Assembly: GCF_001039355.2 (NCBI RefSeq)
Contig: NW_019773670.1
Span: forward strand, 343,079 to 407,078
Direction of reading: 5' to 3'
Origin: Lingula anatina
Taxonomy: Eukaryota > Brachiopoda > Lingulata > Lingulida > Lingulidae
Length of the DNA stretch: 64,000 nt
The notes beneath the pieces were generated by a model. The model was not told where the DNA came from. It made no database searches and saw only the letters and a list, made by a program, of their open reading frames with translations. Positions 13,401-25,132 of this stretch are shown here, piece after piece (the stretch's first letter is position 1; the number at the start of each line of letters is the position of its first letter). The position numbers and the translations under genes are program-made.

Positions 13401-16400
13401 TGGGTAGTATACTCAGTCTGTTGGTAATTTCCATGATTTTTAGACTGAATTGTAAAACGTTCTTGAAAACGTGAAGTAAATCCTGAGAGAGCATATCTAC
13501 GAGGTATATTCAAGAGACAAGATAAATGGATAATTACAGCACAGAACAGCAGTGGACAATTAGTGCATGTTTTGTTTTTCAGAACTTTGATTTTTCCTTT
13601 AAAATTTATGATTGCATCTGTAACAAAACAATGTATTTGAAAATGTAACTCATCAAATACGTTTATTAAAGTATTTAAATACCGTACCTATCTAATAGTG
13701 GTATGCAGTAAGTCAAACACAGTAATCCGTCTCCCCATCAAACTCAGGTGGTGGATGTAAACACAGACAGCAGGTGGGCAGGGAGTTTTTTCAACAACAA
13801 ATGTCTTATCATGGTACGTAGATAGGTAGATAGCATAGAAGGTTTAAAAACAGCATCTGATGGATGCTAGGGGCATAGTATAGGCCTCAGAAGTCATGTA
13901 CTGGTTACTGAGTTGTCAAAATATTGACATAATGTTTTCAGTCGAAACTATGTGAGCAATTTAAGATTTGTTAAGTGTTTGGTTTACTTTTTATTATTGG
14001 AGTGCAAAAGAATTTCTGCTCAGTTTATTTGACACTTGGAATATTTTGGTTGTATTAGATAATTATGTTTGTTTCAGTTAGTTAAAATAGAATTAGAAAC
14101 AACGCAAAAGCTACATGTGTGATTGTGTTTGATGTAAATCATTTTGTCTAGTCGTCAGCAATAAAGTAAAAATTGGTCGAGTAAAGCACAATTTTAACTC
14201 TGGAAAAGCATAATTCTCTAACAGTAATGTGTTAATGTGCGTGGAGGTACCGATCCTGAAACAACATTTCCACTTTCTTCCTCTGCATTGCTCAGACTTG
14301 CATTCATTTTACTACTTAATTGAATTTGATCGTCCTCCCAGGTGAAATGCAACATTTTCACTGTTCTTAGAACATCATTGATTTCTGCTGTGTCTGCAAA
14401 GATAACCAACCTTCAGCCGGCCTGAATCACTGGGCTTGTTCACACCTGTTACTAACTTAGATCAGCCAAACTGCATCATTTGACAGGACTGTGGTCATAT
14501 GAAATTAGGACATCTGTAATGCCCACGACTTTGAAATCTGTCATTAATCAACCTTGTGGTCTGATGATGGCCACTGCTGAGGTTCAGCAAAGTTCTGGTC
14601 TAAGTTAGTCCAGTGTGTGAACAGGTCCATTGGGAACATGTTGGACAGTGCAGATAGTTCCTGTGATATGGCAACCTTTGTATGCTGAACCATTGTCAGG
14701 TGTTGACTCATCACGAAGCTGAAACATGAGCTGCAAGACCACACTGCAGATCATATCTAGGTGATCAATTGTGACACTTATTTTGTCAGTGCTGTGAAAA
14801 AAAAAACAGAAAAGAAGTCATCATTCTTAGTTTATCTGAATATAAAATGTTGTGGTAGAATAGTTGAGCATCAGTGACCTCTGTTATGATGATGATGTCC
14901 AGATTTTCAAGTTACTGCTCTTCCAGCAAGAAGCAAGGCACACTGCACTGTTGTTATTTTCAATTTTTCATCAGTCATTTCAGTTGTACCTGTTAACAGT
15001 ATTGACACAATTTTAAACATGAGCTGCTACACATTGCTACACAAAAGAGATTAAACTTAGTTAAATATGGGTGAATTGACCAAGTGATATCCAGGTAGAA
15101 ACCCAGTAAAATATTGTTTTCCCAATCTCCAGCTTAATAAAATCTTTAACAGATCACATATTCTTAATAAAATGTATCAACTATGGAGCTCAATACAATG
15201 TTTTAGTATTTCTGAAAACCTGAGAAAGATCATCTTAAGTTGGGTTAATATCAGAGCATATGTTTATGTAATTAACTAAAATATGACAAAACTTGATATA
15301 TGTAATATGTGAATACTAGTAAGTTGTTTTTGAAATTTGCGAAAAATTTCCATAGCTGTAACAATTGTGTAGCAGTATTGATGTATTTTCTAATTAGAAA
15401 TTATGTTAGGCCAAGTCTTCTCTCTTCTTTATTTAGTACTCATTTATATTTGACTGTGTTTTCACAAATATGATATTAAAATTTATAAAGCTGTGGTAAC
15501 AAATATGGAATATCACTTTAAAAATGAATGCATACAAATATGAGTTTATGAAAAAAAGCACTAGATTTAAAATGATTAAGGCACCTAGTATAATATCCCT
15601 CATACAAATATGAGTTGTTTATGAAAAAAAGCACTGGCTTTAAAGCAATTAAGGCACCTAGTATAATATCCCTCATACAAATATGAGTTGTTTATGAAAA
15701 AAGCACTGGATTTAAAGCAATTAAGGCACCTAGTATAATTTCCCTCCTGGTACAATGTATAACTCCAGGCAGGATTGTATGATATTATGTTGTCTAAGAT
15801 ATATCATGCATGTATACTAGTGGCATATGGCTTCAGGGAAAACACCTTTCCAGGCTTCATGGACAGATCTTTAATGGCACCTGAAAGCATAAAGGGAGTA
15901 GATTTTTAGGAGCCATTCAGATTGAGTTTGGTAGCATTAACTAGTGCACACTAACTCCACTGACACTGTTGCTGAATGCAATCAAATTAACAGGCTAACT
16001 TTTTGTTTTTTGTTCTCAGCGTACTTGTAAAAACACCAGCTTCTCTGTATTCTACCAGGAGTGGGCACATTAGTCTAGATCTGTTCACCTGTTTGCACTC
16101 AGCAAGAGTCCCTGTGGAGTAACTGTACACTATGTAGTCCAGTCAGTTAACTCATACTGAATGGCCCCTTAGTTATATGTAAACTATGTTACTGCATAGA
16201 GCTGGGAACCTAGGCCTTACCCTGTACAGAAATAGCCTAACTCACTGAAGTCATCATGTAGGGTTCACTTTCACAAAAGAATTTTGTGTTAAAAGTTGGT
16301 TTTAACTCTTGAAGACCAGAAATTTTGGTGTACTTTCATGTATAAATATATTTTCAATGACTAATATTCAATATCAGCTGTTTTATATTTTTTCATTAAA

Positions 16401-19400
16401 CAGGCCCAGTGACTTATTCAGGACTGCATCTGGAGTATAAAGGCAGTTGTAGTAGATTGAAATTTTTCTACTTGAGTGGATGAAAACATTAAAGGGATAA
16501 TAACTCTTCGTTTCGGCCAAAAAATGAATTTTCCTGGAGTAAACGACAAATTTCCCATACTTACTAATGGTTAATGAATCCATTTTTACATTCAAAGTTA
16601 GTCCCTGGTTCTTTTCTAAAAAGTTTGTTTTTTTGTTAAAATCTCTTAAGAGATTTTAACAGAGTATAGCCATCAATGGAGGTCAAGTGGTCTAAAGACA
16701 AGCTCATATATCACAAAACTGCCGTTTTTGTGGTAAAACAGAAAATATTATATTTCTATTAGTTATTCACAATGTTTTTATTGTGAAATATAGATCTCAT
16801 ACGAAGAGTTATTATCCCTTTAAACTTTGTGAAACTATCTGTAGATGACCAGGGCCCCGTATCTCGAAAGCATCGCGCATTGCAACCGTGTGCAAGCGTC
16901 TCAATTCCATAACTCGCCCATTTTCGCCCCATATATACATTGAAGCCTCTATGTGATATCACTATTCGTGGTTAGCGATGCTTTCGAGATACGGGGCCCA
17001 GATCTTCTCATATGCAGTTCATGGCACTACATATACACCACAAAGGACATTCTTGTGTCATGTGGTTAGATATCAAAAGAAGGCGGCAAGATTATTTTCC
17101 AGACTGTGTTCTATCTTTAGTCATTACATAATTTTGCTTTTCTTACAATGATAAAATAGGAAAAACACCACTGTTTGTACATGTGCTGTAATTTTGTTTT
17201 CTTTATATAATTGTATCAGTTATTCTGAATCTCTAAAAATCTGATCCAAGTCATCTTGAAAACTCCATCAGTAAAAAATCTGGTAGTTAAATATGGCAGA
17301 GTGCTCTCTCTTCCTTCTATTAGCATACCAAAAAGTACAGTCAAGAATTTGATATTGATGTGAAGTCTTTAAAGGAAATGCAGGAAAGAAGCAAATCAAT
17401 TATCTTCTGGTATTAAAGCTAACATGTGTTTTGTGGTCTTTTTAAAATGGCACAAAAAGAAGTTCTTTGTCAGTGGTAATATTCCATCAAACAATTCCCT
17501 GATTGCTTTTCATTCTACTTTGTTTGATGAGAAAATTATCAAATTCTGAATTGTGTCATTTTTCGATGTCACCTGCAGGTGGTAATGGGATTATTTAAAT
17601 GTGTTTTTTTCATGCCACGCTGCACATGTTTCAGACATATGCCAATTTTCTTGGTTTCCTTTACAAAATCTTTTGTGAAATGGAAGCACCCAGTCATTTA
17701 CAATTATCTTATGTGAAATTAGATCATAGCCCCTTGGAGCAGACAGGATATGTGATGTTGCAGATAACCCGAAGGTATCTGTTGTGTTGAGAATGTTGTA
17801 GGATTATTGATGAAAAATGATATGGATTATTGCAAGATAAAGAGACAAAACAATAAAGTAATGCAGACTAAAACCTTGAAAAAAATATTCTTTATTTAGT
17901 ACTAGGACCTAGATTACAGGGCCCTTGATTTGTTAATAAATATATTTTGAATGAAGTTGGTCTAGACAGCGCAGGGAGAACTAATTGAAAAATAGCTCTT
18001 GGACTAACTCCAGGAAATGGACTGGTTCGAACAAAATTTTAATGGCTGTGGGTGTAGGACATGAGTGGCTTACATTGCAAACTCCAGAACTGAGTGCTGA
18101 GAAAAGATTAAGACAAGCACTGGCTGATACTTTCTGTGACAGGGCTTATAAAGTTATTATTTCCTTTGAGAGGTGCATGACATCTGTAGAACTCTCTGTC
18201 CTTCCTGTGGCTCTTGTGCATTGCATCCTGAAATATTTCATATTACTCCAGCCACATTGTCCTCTTTGTTACTTGATTATGTCTATTGTATTTAGGAATT
18301 TATATGAAAAGTTGACATATTATATTCACAGAAGTGTCAAGTACAGTTGTTTTCTTTTCTTTTGCTTTTTATTTCTAAGAATATGAGTATTAGACTCTCG
18401 GGATCAAGGTCTGATAAAGATATTTAGTAATTTCTGGATATCTTATTTTGACATGAAATTTCTAGCTGCAATATTGATCATACATTCTACCAGTTACTTC
18501 AGTGTGCGTTATACATGTTTGTGGGAGGAAGGGGCACAATTTTTAGGGGGAAAAAAAAAACAAAAAAAAAACAAGCACATGCTCATAGCTTTGACTCATT
18601 TCCTAGGGGCATTGTGAGCATGCAGTTTATTTTGCAAGGCAAGTGTAGAATTGTTTATTAAGTACACTTGCAGTAAACTATTTTTTAAATCTAACATGCC
18701 TGATCCGAATGAAAGAAATCAGCCCTAGCTAAGATTTTGCATGTTGTGTGGAGAATAAAATTTCATAGGGAGTGTGTGTGCATTTCCACAATTTCATGAA
18801 AACTTTGGATTGTAAATTAACAGTTGTGCAATCAAACGATTGCAAGGGTTTACTACAATAAATGTAGAACATTCATTGTCTATACTGAATGGTCACCATC
18901 ATCTCAGAATCTTCTCTACTTTTTTCCAAATTGCCACCATCTCCCTGTAAAATATTCAGCTTCATTGGGCAGGGATTCTCTGTAATTGAATTGAGATTTG
19001 ATTTCTCCTAATGTGTATACCTATAATTAACGTGGATGGTTCTTCCGCCATTGATCTGGGCTTCATGATACCTTGCCTCCGGGGAGCATCAGTTAATGGG
19101 AACATTTTAATGCTTTGTTATGGCGGACCAGTACACTTGGATGTGGTATAGATCAGACTGCTAACAAGACAGGTATCCTGTTATCTCTTGCATTGTGCTG
19201 CTTCTGGAAATTCAATTACGGTCTTCTGAATTTTCACATGCAAAGGGATACTTCCAAGTCATTTGTGTATTTTCACTGGATGGGGTAATGGATTGATGAT
19301 AAGAATAATAGATTAATTGCAGTGCATTGATCTTAGTTGTTATTTCAACTTTTGGTATTAATAATTAAGAAAAATTATTTAATAAAAACTAGCAAGTATT

Positions 19401-22400
19401 TTGTAAATTATTGTTCACAGAATGTTTTGGGTACAGTATTTAGATTATCAGTTGAAATGAATTGAAGGATTTTATTAGGTGTGTCTAATTGAATTTTTTA
19501 AAAGCAGTGTAATATCTATTGTTTGATACGTTGTTACTGCAAGCAATTTTCTCACAAAATTTTGGTGCTTGTTTTCTCATTGAAAGAAGATAGTGGTACA
19601 AATCAATGTGTTTATGTTGATTATCCCACACCTTATTTTACCTTTGAAATATAACCAGGCAAAGATTAGTGTGAGAAATGCTCTCTCAGCAGGCAATCTT
19701 CAGTCACATACTGAAATAGAGAAAAAAATAAGTCACTGCCATCTGCTGTGTATATTGTTAGGCAGATCACAGAAAAATATGATTAAAATCTTCAATTTTG
19801 AATATCAGTGAACAAATAGTAGCAAGTCAGTTGGAATCACCTCCACATGGATTTTTAAGCAAGTCAAATCACAGAAGATGGCATTATTCACAACTGCAGG
19901 TGAGTCTTTTAAAATACCAAACCTATCAGACAATAGGGCTGTGCTGGCACACAAAGAGTTGGCAGTGTGCCAGCTAGTAAACACAGTTTCAGGTATGATT
20001 TTCGCTGGAGGGAGGAGGTAAACATGGGGACTCCTGGCTTGTTTGAATGACTCCAGGCAAAGTGAAGCACACCGCAGCAGGTTGTGTTTTCTGGCCTGTT
20101 ATGTTGTGTTCTGTGGTTATGTTCTGTCAATATATACAGAGTTTTGTGGGAAATTATAGTGTGTATGATATAGAATATTGATGACTAATCTTGGAGCAGC
20201 TGTGAAACAGAAGAAGAATATTCCCTCATAGCCTTCTTCAAGTATTGAGGTGGCATCTTTGTTTTTGATGTTATTATTCAACATAATAAAAAGACTTAAA
20301 AAACATCCATCTGATTCAGCAATGTTAAGTTCAGATTCTGGTTTGATTATCTACCTAGTGATTGGTTGATAAAACAGTTAAGGGCTTCTTGAGGAAAAGT
20401 ATTTGACAAACATTTCATGCATGCTTTCATGAAAATCTTGGTATGGGAAACAGTTGACCTTTGAATACAGTTGCAGCAACTCTTATAGGTGTTCTAGATT
20501 CATGTTGTACATGTCCATTGAATTGCAGGAATGTTTGAACTTTATTTATTATGGCTATATATTTTTTGTCTTGGTATTTAGTTATTATTTTTAATTATAC
20601 CACTGATTTAACAAAGAAGCAAGCTTAATGTGCTTAGAAAGTTTACATTTTTAAAGTAAAAATTACTGTTACACAAAATGTTTTTTATATTTTGTTTTAA
20701 ATAAGGAATTACTGAATACAATTAGAAATATAAAATATATGTTAATTTATTTAATTAATTTTTATTTATTTATCCATTTATTATTATTATTATTTTCTTT
20801 GCGTCTCTATATTAAAATATCTTGTGATGTGTTCAGTTACCTGCTCTGATATGATCTTCAATTAAAGAAGAGATAATCAATAGGAAAATGCTAGTTTCAA
20901 CTTTTGACTCCCTCTAAGAGGATATTGTACACTAGTGATGGATGTTAATTAAGTGCCATTCAAAACAATTCAATCTGCTTTTCCTAATTCCTGGATTGTT
21001 GGCCCCAGATGACTTGCTTTGTTTCTCGCTATGAATAATCAATTTGAGTTGTGTAAGAGTCATTGAATGGGACATTGATAGAGTATTACCAGTGGTGTTA
21101 TCATGTCTATCAAAGTTGAATCATCTATGGATTGTAATTATAACAATGTGAATGTTTTCACAGATACGGCAATTAATTCTGCTGAGAGTCGCACAGGTGT
21201 TTGCTGACATGAAGTCCTATAGAAAGTTAGTCCTAAAGGGAGCTGCATGAACCTGTTGTGTTAGGTGTGATATGGAGATATGAACACAATCATGTTGTTC
21301 TTGCCTGTCATATTGATAAGCAGAATGGTTGGATGTGATATTCAGTTTATATCTATCCTAGCCCTGATGTGTTATCTTGTTATTTAATGTAATGTGTTCT
21401 TTTTTAAGTAGTCTAAGTGAAAGGGAAAAATTGATAAACCTGTAATAAAGTCTGCTTTTCATTTTTTAAAGCAGAAATGTGAGGGGTTCATCACTACATG
21501 CTTATTAAATAATTATACAAGTATACATGTTTTTATTAAAATAAATTTGAACATGATTACATAACTCATTACGTATTTTACTTTAATGGCAGGGTATTGA
21601 ATGTGCCTTTGTACAACAATAACAATGGTATGGAAATTTATTCAGAGTTAATTTTAAAAAAGCTTTAAAATGTCAAGGATAAGTTTTTGAAATGTGTTTT
21701 TTTTTAATCGCATCATTTATTTTCACTTTCTAGGCATTTTATATATACCTGTATGGCGTCAGCATCATCTTCCTGATTTATGTATACGCATTTCTTCTGC
21801 AAAATGCCACTTCGGAATATACTCGCAAGAGGGCACAACAGGCAAATAATGCTCACACCGCCATCTTGGAAAAATCTCGCAAAGTGTCCATTGACAGCAG
21901 TGGGAGCCATCACACTGGGAGCTTTTATTTGAGACTAGGCGCTGTGGGTAAGGAGAAATTGTGTGATATACTCAACTATTTTAAGTTGATGAAACAGGGA
22001 CAAGAACTTGTGTATAAAATTTTGAAAGTAATGCAAATAATTGTTCAGTTAAATATGAACCAGTAGATAATAGGGAATTAAATAGCATCATATAAGATGG
22101 AGACTGTAAACTTAGGGTCTATTCCCACAACTTTAGATCGATCTATCACCGCGGGGAGTCTCACTAGATTACTGTCAGATAATCCCCCTTAAGTGTCCGT
22201 CCCCGCCTACTACAAGCTGTAAGAGGTAATTAACTTTCGTGTCCGCCCGGCTGACAGCTATTTAGCGTGAACCCCCAGGGAGTTAGGTCGATCTAAAGTA
22301 GGTCGATCTAATCTATGGAAATGGGGTGTAATACTTTATTGTCGAAATTATAATAGTAATAGTACCATATAAGATTGCTAATTTATTGGGTATTAAATTG

Positions 22401-25132
22401 GTTTTCTTTCTTTTGAGTGAGCTTTTAAAACAAATATGCCTCTATAACCTTTTAATAAAATGTAATAACCTTGCAATTTTATCAAATATGTCTCTATAAT
22501 CTTGTAATAAATTGTGTTCCAGGATTTGGAATAGGGAACATGCTCCTGGATGGATTAAGATTTGGGGAGTTCTTTGAAATGGACCTTTCCTCTCCTTGCA
22601 GTAACATCCTTCTTGCCGTCAGACCTATGGTGCATCTGGTCTTCACCTTTGTACAGCTCTATTTTATCTTCCTCAACTCTAAGGTAGATTTTGAAATTTT
22701 GTATTATGTATTTTATCAAAGTATTTGATTTACCGTAGGTGCATTTTTGAAACAACAAGCCTATTTATGAAATGTCATAAAAACCCCCAAAACTGTAATC
22801 TTTTATTGGTGGCACATTTGAATCAGGAATCATAATAACACATAGTAATTTTTGAGTTTCATGTGGCCAAAGTCCATTAATGTAAAAATAAAAAAATTAT
22901 TAAAGAAGTTAAATTTTCATATAACTGTATTAATTTGGATTTTGGTTAAATTCGATAACTAGTTACAAGTTTTTAATATAATTTTTCTAATATATGTAGT
23001 GTTTATATATAATTTGTGCCAATAAAGAGATGTGTCCATTTCAGATGTGTATTCACAAATACAAAGTTCTGGCACGGTTTGGTCTGATGCACATGTTTGC
23101 CACCAATATCTGTGTGTGGTTGCGCAATCTCATGAAGGAAACGTTACGCGAGCTGCAGCACAAAGCGGTGAACACGAGTCTAACGGAGTATCTCTCTCTT
23201 CAACACTTCACTCCAGCACATCTACGAGATGCCACAGGGGTGTTAAAACAAGGAGCAGGTAATAAAGATAGAACTAAAGTAAAAATTATTTTTGTAGTGC
23301 TGAGTGTCTTTCTTTGAACATTTTGCTCTATGCAAGCAATCTGGTAAAATTGTTGGATATGCTAAGTACTGATTATCCTGTTTTAATTTAATAATATATC
23401 ATGCACATTTTCCTCATAAAGCTTGAAGTTAAGATTATAATGGTGACAGAGTAAGGCAAGTAGCAGATATATGAATTATTCTCACAGGTTAAAAATGACT
23501 TGTTATCCTTTTAACATAAACTAAGCAGCTTTTATTTCAATACCTTGAGTATTTTTTCCACCAGTTTCTATAAGCCACAACACCAATACTAATATGTATC
23601 ACAAGTGGCTGTATTCTTCATTGATCAGACTTTATAGCATGGTATTAGTCTAATACATGTTTGGTCTGAATATATCTTTCAGCAGAGGTTCCAAATTACA
23701 ACATCAGTACCAACATGACCACCAGGAACCCTCCAATCTTGACCCTGTTAGACTGCCAGAGACGGGACATTATGGGGAATGTGGTGGACCAGGCAGCCCC
23801 ATATCTATACCCATGTGCTGTACAGTATAGCCTCATTGGTTCAGGTAATATGGCCAGCTCATATCAGGAGAGACTTTTAAAATGTTGATGACATTTAAGG
23901 GATAGAAACGTAGATTTTGTAATGTGGATAGAACACAGAAGTACAAAAAAGTGTAATAATAATAAGAATAATAAATAAACTTTTGATATCAAACATATTG
24001 TTTTGTACAGTATATAACAAAGCATAAATCATAGTTGAGTGTACAGTGCTGTCTTTTTGCAGATTATACTTTACTTTCATTGAATTTTGATCTTGTTGAT
24101 TTTGGTTTTCATAATTTGAGCACCAGTGCTTTGTTTGTCACTCTTACATGTTATCCATTTCAATCACTGTTACCTCAAGCTGTTTGTCTTGAGTCTTTGT
24201 CCTTTAGTAAAATGTTAAGTATAATGGAGCAAAGATTATTTAAAGTATTTTATTAATTAATGTTTTACGTTATAGAATACAGAATGATCAATTCCATTTT
24301 CTCTATTTCAGCCATTCTTTACACAATCTGGAGGAACATTGGCAAGAGAACAAGTCCCCTTTCCACATTTTATTCTACAATCCAAAACAACTGGTCACCA
24401 AAGAACAAAGTTCAGACCCAGCGTCCAGTCTGTGACAATCAGCGCCAAATAGTGGACTGTCAAGGTTCTACCAAAGGCCTCTTTGTGGGCATTCTCCTCC
24501 TGGTAGTGACCATCATCTCGATGATTGCATTCTTTGTGCTGGTTGAGAAGCCATCGTACCAAAGTATTGCCGTTATTGTCGTCCATGCCGCTGAGATTAC
24601 CTTGCACCTGATCACAGCAGTCACAGTCTTAGCTGCATTTTTCAGGGTGCAGGATCTGTATTTTAATATCAAAAAAGACATAGGGTTGGATGAGACTCTC
24701 CTGCTTATCTCCCTCACCGGTGTATATATTTTCTCAATTTTCAGTATTGTCGCAGGGTATTACAACACAACTACGTATGGTGGCACCCTTATAGTGGTGA
24801 CAGGAACTCTTCAGCTTCTTGAGTCCTCTTTGTTGACAATATTTGTCCTGAATGGACTGAGGCGGCGATCGTACAAACCAAGCCATGAGGAGAGCAAGCC
24901 TGGCAGAGAACTTGTTACCTTCTTATTAGTATGTAATATTGCCATGTGGGGGGTTAACATCTTTCAAACAAGGAGGGCAGAAGTCAATCCAGTTCAGACT
25001 GATTTCTACGGCAACCTGCTTTGGGTAATTATTTCGCACATTTCTACACCATTGAACATATTCTTCCGCTTCCATGCAGCTGTCTGCCTAGCCAATATTT
25101 GGAGAAATGCATACAAGGTCAAGGTCAAGTAA
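4198..25132 (+). CDS. Otopetrin-family proton channel, seven coding exons
   Basis: Otopetrins are 12-helix plasma-membrane proton channels. Exons: 4198 (or start codon 4243)-4319, 12592-12706, 21734-21947, 22523-22683, 23045-23258, 23683-23844, 24312-25132 (stop TAA). All junctions are GT-AG and the phases join without a break; from ATG 4243 the exons total 1764 nt, giving 587 residues, a usual family length. Hydrophobic helices fall at about residues 29-54 and 65-88, two in exon 4, one in exon 5 (ARFGLMHMFATNICVWL) and one across exons 6-7 (the PYLYPCAVQYSLIGS stretch followed by ILYTIWRNIG). Six more are in the 273-residue last exon, ending in FFRFHAAVCL, a typical otopetrin C-terminus. Exon 1 is the weakest: a single N at 4241 in a C run separates the acceptor-side frame from the ATG frame, so the real N-terminus may start further upstream. 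Family assignment is firm; start is uncertain. Confidence 0.9.
4372..4405. repeat. GT-rich microsatellite just after otopetrin exon 1
   Basis: Imperfect (GT)n tract with one TTT interruption, about 50 bp inside the first recognised intron. Confidence 0.85.
5614..5796. mobile_element. MITE-like element with long inverted ends (family 1)
   Basis: The left end (AGCGCATTCAGAACAGTG onward) and the reverse complement of the right end (AGCGTATTCAGGACAGTG onward) match over roughly 60 bp with scattered differences, leaving only a short centre. There is no coding sequence. A partial relative sits in an intron of SLC22 gene C at about 59.8 kb. Target duplication is unclear. Confidence 0.7.
7473..7730. 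mobile_element. MITE-like element with long inverted ends (family 2, copy 1)
   Basis: The best-matched arms are GCTGAATGCAATCAGATTA near 7538 and its inverse TAATCTGATTGCATTCAGC near 7645. Imperfect pairing extends outward through GGTAGTTTGAAC to about 7473 and 7730. A second copy lies at about 15.9-16.2 kb in the next intron and shares the arms and the central CACCAGCTT-CTGTATTCTAC block. Confidence 0.75.
14438..14622. mobile_element. Possible inverted-repeat element in otopetrin intron 2
   Basis: GTTCACACCTGTTACTAACT at 14438 pairs as an inverted repeat with the sequence ending at 14622 over 24 bp with about four mismatches. Pairing fades inward. No target duplication was found; true boundaries may lie further out. 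Confidence 0.4.
15531..15745. repeat. Three tandem copies of a 70-73 bp unit
   Basis: Units at 15531-15600, 15601-15673 and 15674-15745, each starting CATACAAATATGAGT and ending near CACCTAGTATAAT(A/T)TCCCT. Units 2 and 3 are almost identical; unit 1 lacks a short TTG insertion and has more substitutions, so the array probably grew in two steps. Confidence 0.95.
15908..16170. mobile_element. MITE-like element (family 2, copy 2)
   Basis: The ends AGGAGCCATTCAG and CTGAATGGCCCCTT are near-inverse. Inner arms contain TTGCTGAATGCAATC and GCACTCAGCAAGAGTCC. The centre matches the copy at 7.5 kb. Non-coding. Confidence 0.7.
16489..16823. mobile_element. MITE-like element with 23-bp inverted repeats and TTAA ends
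   Basis: The left arm at 16489-16511 begins TTAAAGGGATAATAACTCTT and is matched exactly by the inverse at 16801-16823. Both outer ends contain TTAA, which could be a TTAA target duplication as in piggyBac- or Kolobok-type elements; the superfamily is an inference. Contains an internal palindrome (AAATCTCTTAAGAGATTTTA). Non-coding. Confidence 0.75.
16852..16999. mobile_element. 148-bp MITE with perfect 25-bp inverted repeats
   Basis: GGGCCCCGTATCTCGAAAGC (first 20 bases) at 16852-16876 is the exact inverse of 16975-16999. It is more GC-rich than its surroundings and lies only 28 bp beyond the preceding TTAA element. Flanks do not show a clear target duplication. Confidence 0.8.
22115..22328. 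mobile_element. Probable degenerate MITE in otopetrin intron 3
   Basis: A GC-rich island in an AT-rich intron. The left end has ACTTTAGATCGATCT; the right end has AGGTCGATCTAAAGT followed by a second GGTCGATCTAA, roughly inverse to the left end. Outer pairing is imperfect (CTATTCCCA against TGGAAATGGGG). No coding. Confidence 0.5.

Larger units (their letters stand above)
12707..21733 (+). other. Otopetrin intron 2 (9.0 kb)
   Basis: Intron with a GTAAGG donor directly after the helix 1 exon and a TTTCTAG acceptor before the helix 2 exon; phase 0. It contains a triplicated 72-bp tandem repeat, at least three inverted-repeat elements and a G/T-rich tract near 12770-12803. The longest open frame (17985-18386) has no recognisable domain. 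Confidence 0.75.

Noticed and set aside
15531-15745. Considered as a CRISPR array
   Set aside because: Copies are directly adjacent with no unique spacers, in an animal intron.
17985-18386. 133-codon plus-strand open frame in otopetrin intron 2
   Set aside because: No domain, low-complexity hydrophobic tail, no splice sites or neighbouring exons; likely chance.
24395-24717. Antisense open frames opposite the otopetrin last exon
   Set aside because: Shadows of the real coding exon, which has clear helices and correct splice phase.
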